DNA from: Hydrangea macrophylla
Lineage: Eukaryota; Streptophyta; Magnoliopsida; Cornales; Hydrangeaceae
NCBI GenBank assembly: GCA_033977485.1
Contig: CM066984.1
Span: forward strand, 33,523,501 to 33,587,500
Direction of reading: 5' to 3'
Length of the DNA: 64,000 nt
Shown: positions 49,956 to 53,671 of the stretch, piece after piece
Position numbering within the stretch: position 1 is the stretch's first letter
How the letters are laid out: the number at the start of each line of letters is the position of its first letter
Notes under the pieces: generated by a model
Databases searched by the model: none
Seen by the model: only the letters and a program-made list of their open reading frames with translations
What the model was told of the DNA's origin: nothing
Program-made: the position numbers and the translations under genes

Positions 49956-51350
49956 AAAGAGTTAGCGATGAGAGAGAGAGAGATCGTGGAAGAGGGGAAG
50001 GATCGAGAATACGGGGGGACAGCCGTAGACATAAAAGTGTAAAACATCAATGACAGAGGGGTATTATGGTAACTGGCCTTATAACACCAGGGGTAAAGCG
50101 GGAACTTCAAAAGTTTCGACATCCTAGCTTAAGCATGTCAATTTCACCTATTGTCTTCTATAGTAGATATATTCATAGTAATACTTGAACTCGTGGCCTT
50201 CAAGTCTATTTTAATTTTATTTTTATCTACTTTTTGAAGCTCTAGATTCTGTTCCAGCATATCCAACTTGGAAATTCAGTTTTTTTTTTTCCTTGTTCGG
50301 GTCTGTTCTTCGCAATCCTGTAGTATTCTTTTCAATATAAGGTTAGACATTTGAAACTTCAATCTAGGTCATTAGGAGGCTCCGCCTTTTCTTCCCTTCT
50401 CCATGGATGCCTGCAAATGTGTTATTATTCCATTATAGTTCTGCATAATTATCTGAGCAACTTAAATGTCAAATGTGCAGGTTTTGTCTGTGACATTAGA
50501 TGAATGGTCCGATGATGAAGTTGATGCAATGGTTGAGGTTGGAGGAAATGCATCTGCTAATTCGATATATGAGGCTTTTATTCCTGAAGGAGTCTCAAAG
50601 CCTGGACCAGATTCCAGTCATGAGGAGCGTGCTAAATTCATCAGGTTATATATCTTCTAAGATTTATTTTGGTCACGCATCAGTTCCTTATGCTTGTTGT
50701 AGGCTTCTTATATCCAGTGCTTATATTCATAATTTCATACATAATGCAAATATTGATATGAAATTGGTGGTGGCTAGACGAACTGGTCGCTTTATACTTG
50801 TCTTCCAATTTAATATTGAACAGTAGAAGTGCTTACTTTGAAGTTTGAACTTTGTAGTCTCGAACTTGAATGGCATGCTTGAGATATGCCTAGCCAAAAG
50901 GCATTTTGGATTCCAGAATCAGTAAAAGGTGCACTGACGACTCATAGGGTCTTCAGATCGGTTATATGGTAATTTCATTTTTGTTCGTAGGTCTAAGTAT
51001 GAGCTTCAAGATTTTTTGAAACCTAGCTTGCGGATCTCCTCAATTCCTTCTAAAAAGAGCTCTCTCCAATCAAGTTTATCTAGAAAGATTATGGATAGTT
51101 TTCGAAGTTCAAGTTCCTCACAGAAATTGGTAAGTTTTGTTATCTTCACCGTTTCAACATAATGTTGGTTTTGATGGTTTGTTGGTGTCCTAGTAAATCG
51201 TTTCTGTTCATCTGATTTTGCAACTGATGACAGGAAGGAATGGTGGAATTTATTGGATTACTAAAGGTTAAAGTAATAAAAGGCACAAATTTGGCTATCA
51301 GAGATATGCTTTCGAGTGATCCCTATGTCGTCCTGACACTTGGGCAGCAG
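1502..51350 (+). CDS. AGD12: ARF-GAP with C2 domain (AGD11/12/13 or ZAC class), six exons, 3' part outside window
   Basis: Six exons join in frame to about 196 residues. The ArfGAP zinc finger has the full CX2CX16CX2C pattern (CADC ... CLKC) followed by GVHRSLG, whose arginine is the catalytic finger that stimulates GTP hydrolysis on ARF small GTPases during vesicle trafficking. Downstream come [17 protein letters not shown], typical of the plant AGD11-13 group, a serine-rich linker, and the first C2 strands with the calcium-site-like SSDPYVVL. Plant family members have about 330 residues, so 130-140 residues, the rest of the C2 domain that binds phospholipid, must lie beyond 64000. Splice phases agree at every junction and all donors are GT and acceptors AG. 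Introns are 384, 20218, 28209, 346, 104 and more than 12650 bp. No stop or missing catalytic residue is seen in the exons, so the gene looks functional despite its introns. Which of AGD11, 12 or 13 is the ortholog cannot be settled here. Confidence 0.88.
1896..1977 (+). CDS. AGD12: AGD exon 2: start of ArfGAP zinc finger
   Basis: Acceptor TGCAG at 1891-1895 and donor GTAAGTA at 1978. It encodes [10 protein letters not shown], then the first zinc pair CADC and GAPDPKW, with the split alanine codon GC/G shared with exon 3. These are conserved ArfGAP residues (the W after DPK packs against the zinc finger). The exon ends at the start of a 20-kb intron. Confidence 0.95.
2086..2336. mobile_element. 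Stowaway-like MITE copy 1
   Basis: Ends CTACCTCCGTCCCATTTTAT and its inverted partner ATAAAATGGGACGGAGGGAG, flanked by TA on both sides. This is the Stowaway (Tc1/mariner) terminal motif CTCCCTCCGTCCC. Two more copies of about the same length with the same internal sequence lie at 51915 and 55420. Confidence 0.92.
2337..5243. other. AT-rich intron 2 sequence without recognisable genes
   Basis: Nothing coding is visible. The stretch is AT-rich with frequent homopolymer runs and a CA/TG microsatellite around 4720-4750. I see no terminal repeats or protein similarity. It is probably old, decayed intron and repeat sequence. Confidence 0.5.
5252..5577. mobile_element. hAT-like MITE with 8-bp TSD
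   Basis: Termini are CTATGTTACCTGGACTC and, inverted, CTATATTACCCAGACTC (14 of 17 bases alike). Flanks are GCGACTCA (5244-5251) and GCGGCTCA (5578-5585), an 8-bp duplication with one change, as expected for hAT transposition. The body contains repeated CCCGTATCC motifs. No transposase is present, so it is non-autonomous. Confidence 0.82.
5691..6035 (+). other. Unassigned 114-codon open frame
   Basis: Not recognised. The frame ends in an acidic/basic stretch ([19 protein letters not shown]) and is interrupted by stops upstream, where another short frame ([19 protein letters not shown]) precedes it. It could be a decayed gene fragment captured in the intron or a chance frame. No splice sites or start context support a working gene. 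Confidence 0.2.
6130..6330. repeat. LTR-like repeat fragment
   Basis: Contains the string GAGCCTCCAACCCAAAACCA followed by a GGGTGGAGTAGC block and a CCCGATGTGGGA / CAACACGTCCCC block. From memory of plant repeats, these motifs are typical of short LTRs or TRIM-like elements. No partner LTR, primer-binding site (PBS) or TSD was found, so it is probably a remnant. Confidence 0.35.
6825..7245. mobile_element. hAT MITE family 1, copy 1, 8-bp TSD
   Basis: Ends CATAGAAGCACGAAGC and, inverted, CTTAGAAGCAGGAACC. Flanked by perfect 8-bp copies of TTCCCATG at 6817-6824 and 7246-7253. Internal sequence starts GC-rich (GGGGCGGGGAC, GGGGGCGGG) and then turns AT-rich. It is closely alike to the copy at 56163-56590, which defines the family and its ends. 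No transposase frame. Confidence 0.93.
7254..9076. other. Intron 2 stretch without recognised genes; low-complexity block near 8470-8830
   Basis: No coding gene recognised. From about 8470 to 8830 the + strand is C-rich and poor in T, with imperfect repeats of AAACCACCACAGCCGCACCT and CCAATCCCTTCGCAAA; the open frame there is an artefact of this composition. The last few hundred bases lead into copia element A, but no clear 5' LTR is present; TGGTATAAC near 9005 could be a decayed primer-binding site. Confidence 0.4.
9081..9929 (+). pseudogene. Element A gag (UBN2-like), frameshifted
   Basis: The start reads [13 protein letters not shown], a copia gag N-terminus, with a stop where the next residue should be. 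The largest open part, 9277-9738, contains [25 protein letters not shown] and [17 protein letters not shown], typical of the UBN2/gag-polypeptide family that forms the particle shell. A frame change near 9710 leads to a Gly/Arg-rich segment and a knuckle-like [15 protein letters not shown], which has one extra residue between the first two cysteines compared with CX2CX4HX4C. Not functional. Confidence 0.85.
10090..11926 (+). pseudogene. Element A protease and integrase, broken
   Basis: The protease motif reads W-V-I-D followed by a TAA stop at 10175-10177 and then [13 protein letters not shown], so the active-site aspartate is followed by a stop in place of serine. The pre-integrase region follows ([18 protein letters not shown]). 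Integrase pieces include [10 protein letters not shown] (first catalytic Asp), [12 protein letters not shown] (catalytic Glu region) and, beyond the hAT insertion, [17 protein letters not shown]. Several frameshifts separate them. Confidence 0.8.
11171..11756. mobile_element. hAT-like element inside copia A integrase, rich in GTACCC repeats
   Basis: Ends CTATGTAGCATGGGTAC and, inverted, CTAAGAAGCATGGGTAC, with flanks CTCCTAGT (11163-11170) and CTCCTGGT (11757-11764), an 8-bp TSD with one change. Removing it restores a normal copia integrase context (HVRTP then HDKLDSRA). The subterminal 100-200 bp at each side are packed with GTACCC/GGGTAC repeats, resembling transposase-binding arrays. The centre is AT-rich with a GAA microsatellite at 11452-11484. 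No transposase. Confidence 0.85.
12193..13129 (+). pseudogene. Element A reverse transcriptase, frameshifted
   Basis: Begins with [22 protein letters not shown] and [13 protein letters not shown], shifts frame near 12425-12470, then continues [37 protein letters not shown] and [12 protein letters not shown]. The polymerase motif YVDD has become YVNV ([13 protein letters not shown]), so catalysis would be lost even if the frame were intact. Typical copia RT length and order. Confidence 0.9.
13252..13737 (+). pseudogene. Element A RNase H
   Basis: An open frame of 161 codons with the copia RNase H landmarks [53 protein letters not shown] and [15 protein letters not shown]. This domain degrades the RNA of the RNA-DNA hybrid. 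It is the best preserved part of element A and ends just before the polypurine tract, though it cannot be expressed from the broken polyprotein. Confidence 0.9.
13745..13871 (+). repeat. Element A 3' LTR (127 bp)
   Basis: Starts TGTTAGAATATATG right after the purine tract and ends CTTCTTAACA, so the termini form the inverted pair TGTTA/TAACA. No 5' partner is visible in the window. The end is set by the inverted terminus, not by comparison. Confidence 0.7.
13872..14893. other. Intron stretch, probably internal remnant of another LTR element
   Basis: No gene recognised. From 14745 to 14893 two similar blocks, each ending in a purine tract (CAACTTGAGGCGGAG near 14790 and CAACTTGAGGGGGAG before 14894), are followed by LTR-start-like sequence. 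This suggests a duplicated 3' end of a copia element. The rest has no motif I can name. Confidence 0.4.
14894..15283 (+). repeat. Copia-type 3' LTR, unpaired
   Basis: Begins TGTTGAAAATATG directly after the purine tract CTTGAGGGGGAG and ends CATATTCCACA, an inverted match to its start. The 3' part (AAGAGAACACAAG, CCACGTAAATCTCGTG, pyrimidine run) looks like a copia R/U5 region. No other copy is in the window and the body of the element is lost. The end position is approximate. Confidence 0.6.
15284..16225. other. Intron 2 stretch without recognised features
   Basis: AT-rich, with several poly-A/T runs and no terminal repeats, RNA genes or protein similarity that I can see. Confidence 0.4.
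16231..18396 (-). mobile_element. Solo LTR, gypsy-type (2.17 kb), perfect 5-bp TSD
   Basis: Starts TGTCACAGCCCGGTCCC and ends GGGTGTTATA (the expected terminal CA has become TA). It is flanked by TTATC at 16226-16230 and 18397-18401. A single LTR between matching TSDs is the product of recombination between two LTRs that removed the internal region. The termini, read on the - strand as T(G/A)TAACACCC ... GTGACA, fit plant Ty3/gypsy families. It is a different family from element D. No coding capacity. Confidence 0.88.
16527..16660. repeat. 72-bp tandem repeat with TCGACCGGTCGA palindromes
   Basis: Four copies of the palindrome TCGACCGGTCGA or a near form occur at about 16528, 16550, 16600 and 16622, organised as two 72-bp units starting at 16527 and 16599. 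The sequence lies inside the solo LTR and differs sharply in base content from its AT-rich surroundings. Confidence 0.85.
18402..20559. other. AT-rich intron 2 sequence with decayed MITE and low-order repeats
   Basis: No gene. The part from 19440 to 19830 repeats short phrases such as CAAAATGTAATT and GACCTAAATGTAATTA in diverged form, probably a decayed repeat. A possible Stowaway relic is listed separately. Confidence 0.4.
18571..18821. mobile_element. Decayed Stowaway-like MITE
   Basis: GATCCCATTTTATGTATC on the left mirrors ACATAAAATGGGATGAGGAA on the right at the spacing of the three intact Stowaway copies (about 250 bp). The termini have diverged so much that TA flanks cannot be confirmed. 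Confidence 0.4.
21005..21098. repeat. 45-bp tandem duplication
   Basis: The phrase CATACATTGACCACCCGAAA followed by TACCAAGGT(G/A)TTGATCATAAG occurs twice in succession with one base change, directly beside the GC-richer block. Confidence 0.9.
21121..21403. repeat. About 145-bp tandem duplication, diverged
   Basis: Units starting near 21121 and 21267 share AGGATTAAGAGTC, CAAGCACTT, TCATTTA(A/G)TGAA, ATCTAGTTAG(C/T)GATCCTG and the following TTCAA in the same order. They differ at many positions. Part of the copia LTR fragment. Confidence 0.75.
21727..22195. other. 3' end of intron 2
   Basis: Ordinary AT-rich intron sequence with a T-rich tract before the TTTTCAG acceptor at 22189-22195. No other feature seen. 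Confidence 0.6.
22196..22271 (+). CDS. AGD12: AGD exon 3: second zinc pair and arginine finger
   Basis: Acceptor TTTTCAG and donor GTAACT. Encodes [20 protein letters not shown] and then THISK. It supplies the second cysteine pair (CLKC) of the zinc finger and the invariant arginine of GVHRSLG that acts on ARF-GTP. The first base completes the alanine codon begun in exon 2 and the exon ends in phase 0, matching exon 4. It sits alone between introns of 20 and 28 kb. Confidence 0.96.
22272..23686. other. 5' part of intron 3
   Basis: AT-rich intron sequence with a short CT run near 22286-22306. No gene or terminal repeat recognised before the copia B insertion. Confidence 0.55.
23692..23883 (+). 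repeat. Element B 5' LTR
   Basis: 192 bp, TGTTGGAATATTTATC to CAATTTCTTCT, immediately followed by the tRNA-Met primer-binding site. A TATATATACCCATACACATT block lies in its second half. It differs from the 3' LTR at only a few positions. The terminal CT in place of CA is shared by both LTRs and by element E. Confidence 0.95.
24280..24568 (+). pseudogene. Element B gag, N-terminal part
   Basis: Starts ATG-ACT-ACT at 24280 and runs through a Thr/Ser-rich leader. A frameshift just before [11 protein letters not shown] is followed by [19 protein letters not shown] and a [13 protein letters not shown] end, where element C interrupts. This is the copia gag N-terminal motif; element E has a close relative ([20 protein letters not shown]). 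Confidence 0.85.
24569..24709 (-). repeat. Element C 3' LTR (141 bp)
   Basis: Matches the right LTR from TGATGAAAAGAATAATTGG to ATCAACA but lacks the two internal duplications found there. The purine tract lies next to it on the inner side (CTCCCCCTTAACC on the + strand). Confidence 0.92.
24725..26605 (-). pseudogene. Element C reverse transcriptase and RNase H
   Basis: From right to left: [72 protein letters not shown] and an intact YVDD ([14 protein letters not shown]). A TAA stop after QGIFIS interrupts the frame near 25510; RT continues as [39 protein letters not shown]. RNase H follows as [20 protein letters not shown] and [11 protein letters not shown], with frameshifts. The open frame that extends right of 26605 is chimeric, because its first 47 codons come from the LTR of element D. 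Confidence 0.9.
26606..28631 (-). repeat. Element D 3' LTR (2026 bp)
   Basis: Starts TGTCACACCCCAACCCG and ends GGTACTGGTATTACA, the inverted TG/CA ends of an LTR. The first about 1250 bp match 32790-34053 closely, with small indels such as a CACATGCTTTT block present only in the right copy. Short frames in it are composition artefacts. Confidence 0.82.
28632..32789 (-). other. Element D internal region, no coding domains recognised
   Basis: 4.16 kb of AT-rich sequence. No frame longer than about 105 codons, and none shows gypsy gag, protease, RT, integrase or chromodomain motifs. It may be an old, scrambled pol region or a genuinely non-coding interior as in LARD elements. Confidence 0.55.
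32790..34053 (-). repeat. Element D 5' LTR, truncated
   Basis: Begins TGTCACTCCCCAACCCG and follows the left LTR up to GCGTCTGGAGG, where it stops abruptly and joins element C gag sequence. About 0.77 kb of LTR, containing its outer end, is missing. Confidence 0.82.
34064..34985 (-). pseudogene. Element C gag, downstream duplicate copy with snap-back inversion
   Basis: Closely matches 35273-36060, from the CATCTCTAGGCGGAAC block to the ACTCACAAAAACTTACAAAA block. It lies 3' of the zinc-knuckle segment in the element's own direction, so gag has been tandemly duplicated. The copy is further scrambled by an inverted segment (see 34488-34796). Confidence 0.8.
34488..34796. repeat. Snap-back inverted repeat with direct repeat, inside duplicated gag
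   Basis: Arms 34488-34593 and 34637-34745 are inverted copies with several differences, separated by 43 bp. The 53-bp block 34584-34636 (GGTGTCCCATCTTCCCACGT onward) is repeated in direct orientation at 34744-34796. The order forward, inverted, forward is the footprint of a double template switch. Confidence 0.9.
34986..36085 (-). pseudogene. Element C gag, 5' copy with zinc knuckle
   Basis: The 157-codon open part (to 35609) includes [29 protein letters not shown] and [20 protein letters not shown]; the continuation has [20 protein letters not shown] and [17 protein letters not shown]. These are copia gag (UBN2) motifs. A zinc knuckle [14 protein letters not shown] (CX2CX4HX4C) lies near 35210-35250, followed by a Gly/Arg-rich stretch. 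Frameshifts separate the parts. The gag type differs from that of B and E. Confidence 0.85.
36205..36274 (-). repeat. Duplicated primer-binding-site region of element C
   Basis: Two tandem copies of AGGGTT(A/G)GGAACCCTTTGGC followed by TTTGAT(T/A)CCATGAT. The copy next to the LTR holds the functional-looking PBS (complement of GCTTTGATACCA, 36263-36274); the outer copy has one change in it (GATTCCA). Confidence 0.85.
36275..36465 (-). repeat. Element C 5' LTR with two internal tandem duplications (191 bp)
   Basis: TGATGAAAAGAATAATTGG plus the next 12 bp is present twice (36275-36305 and 36306 onward), and a TAATTCTCTAACCCATT block is also doubled. Both duplications are absent from the 3' LTR, which makes this LTR 50 bp longer. 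Confidence 0.88.
36471..36818 (+). pseudogene. Element B gag, middle part between C and E
   Basis: Continues the gag interrupted at 24568: [59 protein letters not shown] and [12 protein letters not shown]. The frame then runs into element E. These are copia gag motifs shared with element E gag. Confidence 0.88.
36824..36861 (-). repeat. Element E 3' terminal repeat (38 bp)
   Basis: AGAAGAAAGAAATGG to ATTTTATTTCCAACA, next to the purine tract. It differs from the other copy at three positions. On the - strand it begins TGTTGGAA and ends TTTCTTCT, as the LTR of B does. Confidence 0.9.
36869..38349 (-). pseudogene. Element E reverse transcriptase and RNase H
   Basis: RT starts [40 protein letters not shown]; the catalytic box is YVND, not YVDD ([14 protein letters not shown]). 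Frameshifts at about 38085, 37900 and 37560 split it. RNase H shows [14 protein letters not shown], a shifted [17 protein letters not shown] region, [30 protein letters not shown] and ends [13 protein letters not shown] before the purine tract. Confidence 0.88.
38938..40223 (-). pseudogene. Element E protease and integrase
   Basis: The protease motif is [11 protein letters not shown]: the catalytic aspartate of DSG has changed to asparagine (complement of ATT at 40062-40064). Pre-integrase follows ([20 protein letters not shown]). Integrase pieces include [37 protein letters not shown] and further left [20 protein letters not shown], separated by frame breaks. Confidence 0.85.
40199..41139 (-). 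pseudogene. Element E gag
   Basis: Begins [20 protein letters not shown], then [20 protein letters not shown] and [15 protein letters not shown]. After a frameshift near 40850 it continues [38 protein letters not shown] and [19 protein letters not shown]. The end has [20 protein letters not shown], the flank of a zinc knuckle. Clearly related to the gag of host element B, so E inserted into a member of a sister family. Confidence 0.85.
41551..41588 (-). repeat. Element E 5' terminal repeat (38 bp)
   Basis: AGAAGAAAGAAATGG to ATTTTATTTCCAACA, same length as the left copy, bordered inside by the PBS complement and outside by TSD ACTGT. Confidence 0.9.
41594..41885 (+). pseudogene. Element B gag C-terminus with zinc knuckle
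   Basis: Continues gag after element [20 protein letters not shown], a stop, then [16 protein letters not shown] and the intact knuckle [14 protein letters not shown] (CX2CX4HX4C), which binds the genomic RNA, and [20 protein letters not shown]. Confidence 0.88.
41990..43200 (+). pseudogene. Element B protease and integrase
   Basis: Protease motif is [16 protein letters not shown]: Asp of DSG has become Gly, so no catalysis. Pre-integrase [20 protein letters not shown] follows. Integrase is in small pieces: [20 protein letters not shown], a [20 protein letters not shown] region with stops, [14 protein letters not shown], and [18 protein letters not shown]. Several stops and shifts. Confidence 0.82.
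43500..45036 (+). pseudogene. Element B reverse transcriptase and RNase H
   Basis: RT pieces: [59 protein letters not shown] and an intact catalytic box [14 protein letters not shown] in a shifted frame. RNase H pieces include HTECGYLKTCP-like sequence near 44540, [20 protein letters not shown] and [10 protein letters not shown]. The end lies just before the purine tract and 3' LTR. Many stops and shifts. Confidence 0.85.
45049..45240 (+). repeat. Element B 3' LTR
   Basis: 192 bp, same length as the 5' LTR and differing at a few positions. Preceded by TTGAGAGGGAG. Confidence 0.95.
45241..46162. other. Intron 3 sequence between element B and Cassandra
   Basis: No gene or repeat recognised. 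Two nearby copies of a short phrase (GTGATTTGCA(A/G)CATAACCTAA near 45888 and 45970) are the only internal structure seen. Confidence 0.4.
46168..46486 (+). repeat. Cassandra 5' LTR
   Basis: TGTGATGACTAAGAG to AAGTCGTTACA. The 5S-like block spans about 46345-46440 with ATTAAGCGTACTGC and AGTACCAGGATGGATGACC, corresponding to the internal promoter region of 5S rRNA. It is slightly longer than the 3' LTR because of a small duplication around AGCGTACCAGGAGTACCAGG. Confidence 0.9.
46567..46877 (+). repeat. Cassandra 3' LTR
   Basis: TGTGATGACCAAGAACT to GGTCGTTACA. Contains a run of GAGGT repeats near 46613-46640 and the 5S-like block at about 46745-46830 (GTAGTTAAGCGTGCTGC, AGTACCAGGATGGGTGATCC), closer to the 5S consensus than that of the 5' LTR. 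Confidence 0.9.
46883..47840. other. Intron 3 sequence, G-rich, no gene recognised
   Basis: From about 46990 to 47700 the + strand is unusually G-rich with repeated phrases such as GTTGAGG, GGCGCCGA and TTGGGGTGG. Open frames on the other strand reflect this composition. No domain or terminal repeat recognised. Confidence 0.35.
47856..47959 (-). mobile_element. Au SINE, 5'-truncated, 15-bp TSD
   Basis: On the + strand AAGGCAGCCCGGTGCACGAA, GTCCGGGGAAGGGTCGGACC and GCAGCCTTACCCTGC match the complement of the Au SINE body; on the - strand it ends GGGCTGCCTTTTT, the usual Au 3' tail. The tRNA-derived 5' part with the pol III boxes is missing. TSD TGTTTGATGGGTAAA is perfect at 47841-47855 and 47960-47974, so truncation happened at insertion. 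Confidence 0.92.
48218..48420. repeat. Minisatellite of about 38-bp units
   Basis: Five to six diverged units with the core GGGGCAGCGGTAGTACTGGA followed by GGGGTGAACG or GGGGTTAACG. Unit lengths vary. The array is GC-rich in an AT-rich setting. Confidence 0.85.
48421..49700. other. Intron 3 sequence without recognised features
   Basis: No gene, RNA or terminal repeat recognised in this stretch; short frames look random. Confidence 0.4.
49789..49868 (-). CDS. Candidate antisense first exon, function unknown
   Basis: On the - strand an ATG at 49868 opens [20 protein letters not shown] followed by LETTEG, ending at a good donor (GGTATGC, about 49789). Upstream of the ATG is a CT-rich leader with a long CT microsatellite, as often seen in plant 5' leaders. 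The sequence is more GC-rich and codon-like than its surroundings. No second exon could be found to the left and no family recognised. It may be a captured gene fragment, a real antisense gene in the intron, or chance. Confidence 0.3.
49912..49947. repeat. (GA)n microsatellite
   Basis: About 18 GA units followed by further GA-rich sequence up to 49983; it lies in the possible leader of the antisense exon. Confidence 0.95.
50481..50644 (+). CDS. AGD12: AGD exon 4: rest of ArfGAP domain
   Basis: Acceptor ATGTGCAG and donor GTTATA. Encodes [37 protein letters not shown] and [12 protein letters not shown], the helical second half of the ArfGAP domain with its conserved W and GGN motifs. It begins in phase 0 as exon 3 requires and ends with two bases of an arginine codon completed by exon 5. 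The donor is weaker than the others. Confidence 0.96.
50991..51129 (+). CDS. AGD12: AGD exon 5: end of ArfGAP domain and Ser-rich linker
   Basis: Acceptor TTCGTAG and donor GTAAGT. Encodes [16 protein letters not shown], the usual end of plant ArfGAP domains, then a linker rich in Ser, Lys and Arg ([20 protein letters not shown]) joining ArfGAP to C2. Ends in phase 0. Confidence 0.95.
51234..51350 (+). CDS. AGD12: AGD exon 6: start of C2 domain
   Basis: Acceptor GATGACAG and donor GTCAGT. Encodes [20 protein letters not shown], then [17 protein letters not shown]. This is the first part of a C2 fold with the SSDPYV loop that holds calcium-site aspartates. Phase 0 at both ends. The following C2 exons are not in the window; the region to 64000 is transposon sequence. 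Confidence 0.95.
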
Positions 51351-51759
51351 GTCAGTCTTGGGGTGTGTGTATGTCTGCCAGTTTTTCTCTGTCTTGGGGT
51401 AAATCTCAAGGGCATAAACGAGGTCCCAAAATCCAAACCTATCACCATTGCTACATGTTTAGATCTCAATGCCGCATTTTGACACATAGATACTGCTCCT
51501 AAGAAGCACGGATAGGGATACAGTAATGCAGACACGATATCGCACAAATGCTTAAAAATTAGGACAAACACATCAAAAACATCAACATATTTATTAAATT
51601 TTTTTTTTTTTTTTTTTTTTTTTGTTTTCTGAAATGATAAACATATGTTAAGATACTTGTAATTGTTGATGCTAAAGAATGATGGGGTCTTCTCCTCTGC
51701 GTATTTTCGTCTTCCTGGCACCCAACACCTTCAAGAAGGATCTGTTGGTGACACCAAAG

Positions 51760-53034
51760 CAATGTTTTTAAAACCGGACCGTTCATCGAACCGGAAAAAT
51801 TACTCGGTCATAGGTCACTTATTCAACTATCAGGTGTACTAGAATCAACCCGTGATGTCATAAATATGTAATAGATATATATAGATATATATATTCATTC
51901 CTAAATGTTAATTACTCCCTCCGTCCCATTTCATGTATCCCCCTTTCCTTTTTGGGATGTCCCAAAATTGTTGTCCACTTTCCTAACTTAGTCTGCAAAT
52001 TTTACTTAGTTTCCCAAACTACCCTTCCTTGCAATCAACACCAAAACAAAACAAAACAAGAAAGTGCAATGATTATGGGCAATTGTGGAAAGTATGTGTC
52101 GATTCTTTTTGTCCCCTTAAATAGTTGGATTCCCCAAGAGGGACATATAAAATGGGACGGAGGGAGTATTATATAAAATAAGTATCTATATAAACTATCA
52201 CACAAAAAAATTCTAACTGATGGAGCATTCTATTTAGAACTCAGTAGCATCTGAATACTGAGATGGACTTGGGCAGTTGGTCTACAAAAAAATTTTGACC
52301 CCCAATAAAAGCGCTATAAAAAATTAATGTTGAAATTCTAAAACGTTAGGAGCCCACATTTGAAAAGCCCTTAAAATTAGGATATTATCCCAATAAAAAA
52401 GGGAAAAACAACTTGTACAACTGTCATAGATTTACAAAGCTCTTCGCTGTCAAGCATTTAGAACCTCCACCTTTTGGCAATTAACCCTAGCTTTATCTTT
52501 TCTCTTTGAGAGGTGAGAAAGTAACCAAAGCCCAAGCAAAATAAAACCCACACCACCTCCATATTTGTTATTCTCAACCATATACATCTCCACTTTGCCG
52601 TCGCCTCTTGTCACTTTGTGTTGGAGAAATAATCAAAAGTAAAAGGGGAAGAAAGCGAGAGAGGGTAGAGGGAGAAAGGAAAGATTTACCTCTATAGATG
52701 ACGGACGGCGGTGCACAACGAGATGACCGACGACGGCGATCAACGAGAAGTACTTGACTGGCGAGTGGCGACGGCGACAATCGGAGATCGAAGAAATGGG
52801 GGCTACTTTTTGGCTGGGATGGGCTTTCACAACGACATTTCCTTTTTACATTTTCTGAACTGACCGGTCCTCCAAAATCGTTAGTAGTTTTTGTTAATGA
52901 CGGTTGAACCGCCTGGTTTGACCGTTTCTAGCGAAATACGCCGGTTTTGATGTCTATCCGGTTTTCCGGGCGAACGGAGCCGTAAACGGTAAACATGACC
53001 GGTTGAACCGGCTGGTCTGGTTTTTTAAACATTG
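51760..53034. mobile_element. hAT-like non-autonomous element (1.28 kb) with nested Stowaway
   Basis: Ends CAATGTTTTTAAAACCGGAC and, inverted, CAATGTTTAAAAAACCAGAC. Perfect 8-bp TSD CACCAAAG at 51752-51759 and 53035-53042. The subterminal regions repeat ACCGG/CCGGT motifs. The interior holds a Stowaway MITE at 51915-52166 and a GC-rich stretch near 52690-52800. No transposase frame, so mobilised in trans. Confidence 0.9.
51915..52166. mobile_element. Stowaway-like MITE copy 2, nested in hAT element
   Basis: CTCCCTCCGTCCCATTTCAT to TAAAATGGGACGGAGGGAG, flanked by TA. Same family and length as the copies at 2086 and 55420. Confidence 0.93.
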
Positions 53035-53054
53035 CACCAAAGCCCCTCTCATAT

Positions 53055-53126
<72 letters not shown>
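53055..53126. repeat. Compound (TG)n(AG)n microsatellite
   Basis: About 12 TG units followed by about 24 AG units, exactly at the truncated end of copia F RT. The - strand frame continues from RT into the repeat as Leu-Ser and Thr-His runs. Confidence 0.95.
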
Positions 53127-53129
<3 letters not shown>

Positions 53130-53580
53130 ACCCTTCTGGTTGTTGTATATAGATGTTCTCCTCAAGATTGCCATTCAAGAATGCAGTCTTGACGTTCATC
53201 TGCCATATCTCATAATCTAGGCATGCAGCAATGGATAAGAGTATTCTGATGGACTTGAGCATGGCTATCGGCAAGAAGGTTTCCTCATAGTCAATGCCAT
53301 CCCTCTGAGTATAACCTTTCGCTACAAGTCTAGCCTTATAGGTCTCAACCTTTCCATCATATCCTCTTTTCCTCTTGTAGATCCACTTACAGCCAATGGG
53401 TTTAATATTGGCTGGAAGTTCTACAAGATCCCAGACCTGATTAGAATCCATAGATTCCAATTCAGCCTTCATAGCTTTAACCCAATGAATTGAGTCTACA
53501 TCAGCCATTGCCTCTTCGTATGTGGTAGGATCAGATTCAGATTCTATGGAGACAGCTTCAAAAACTTCTCTTAAGAACAT
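53127..53580 (-). pseudogene. Element F reverse transcriptase, N-terminal half
   Basis: [24 protein letters not shown] sequence, then CKWIYKRKRGYDGKVETYKA, GYTQRDGIDYEETFLPIAML and [20 protein letters not shown], ending at the microsatellite before the YVDD box. Non-functional. Confidence 0.9.
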
Positions 53581-53671
53581 GTATCTATCAGGCTGGCTGA
53601 TAATCCTCCCACTACGACGAGGTACTGGTGCAGAAATGGGTGAAGAAGTGGTATTTTCTTGATTTACATCG

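Noticed and set aside
50466..50660. Independent small ORF around AGD exon 4
   Set aside because: It reads through the acceptor and donor; the codons before 50481 are intron and the exon phase fits AGD.
51240..51482. 80-codon ORF starting in the C2 exon
   Set aside because: Only the part up to 51350 matches a C2 domain; the remainder is intron read-through past a good GTCAGT donor.
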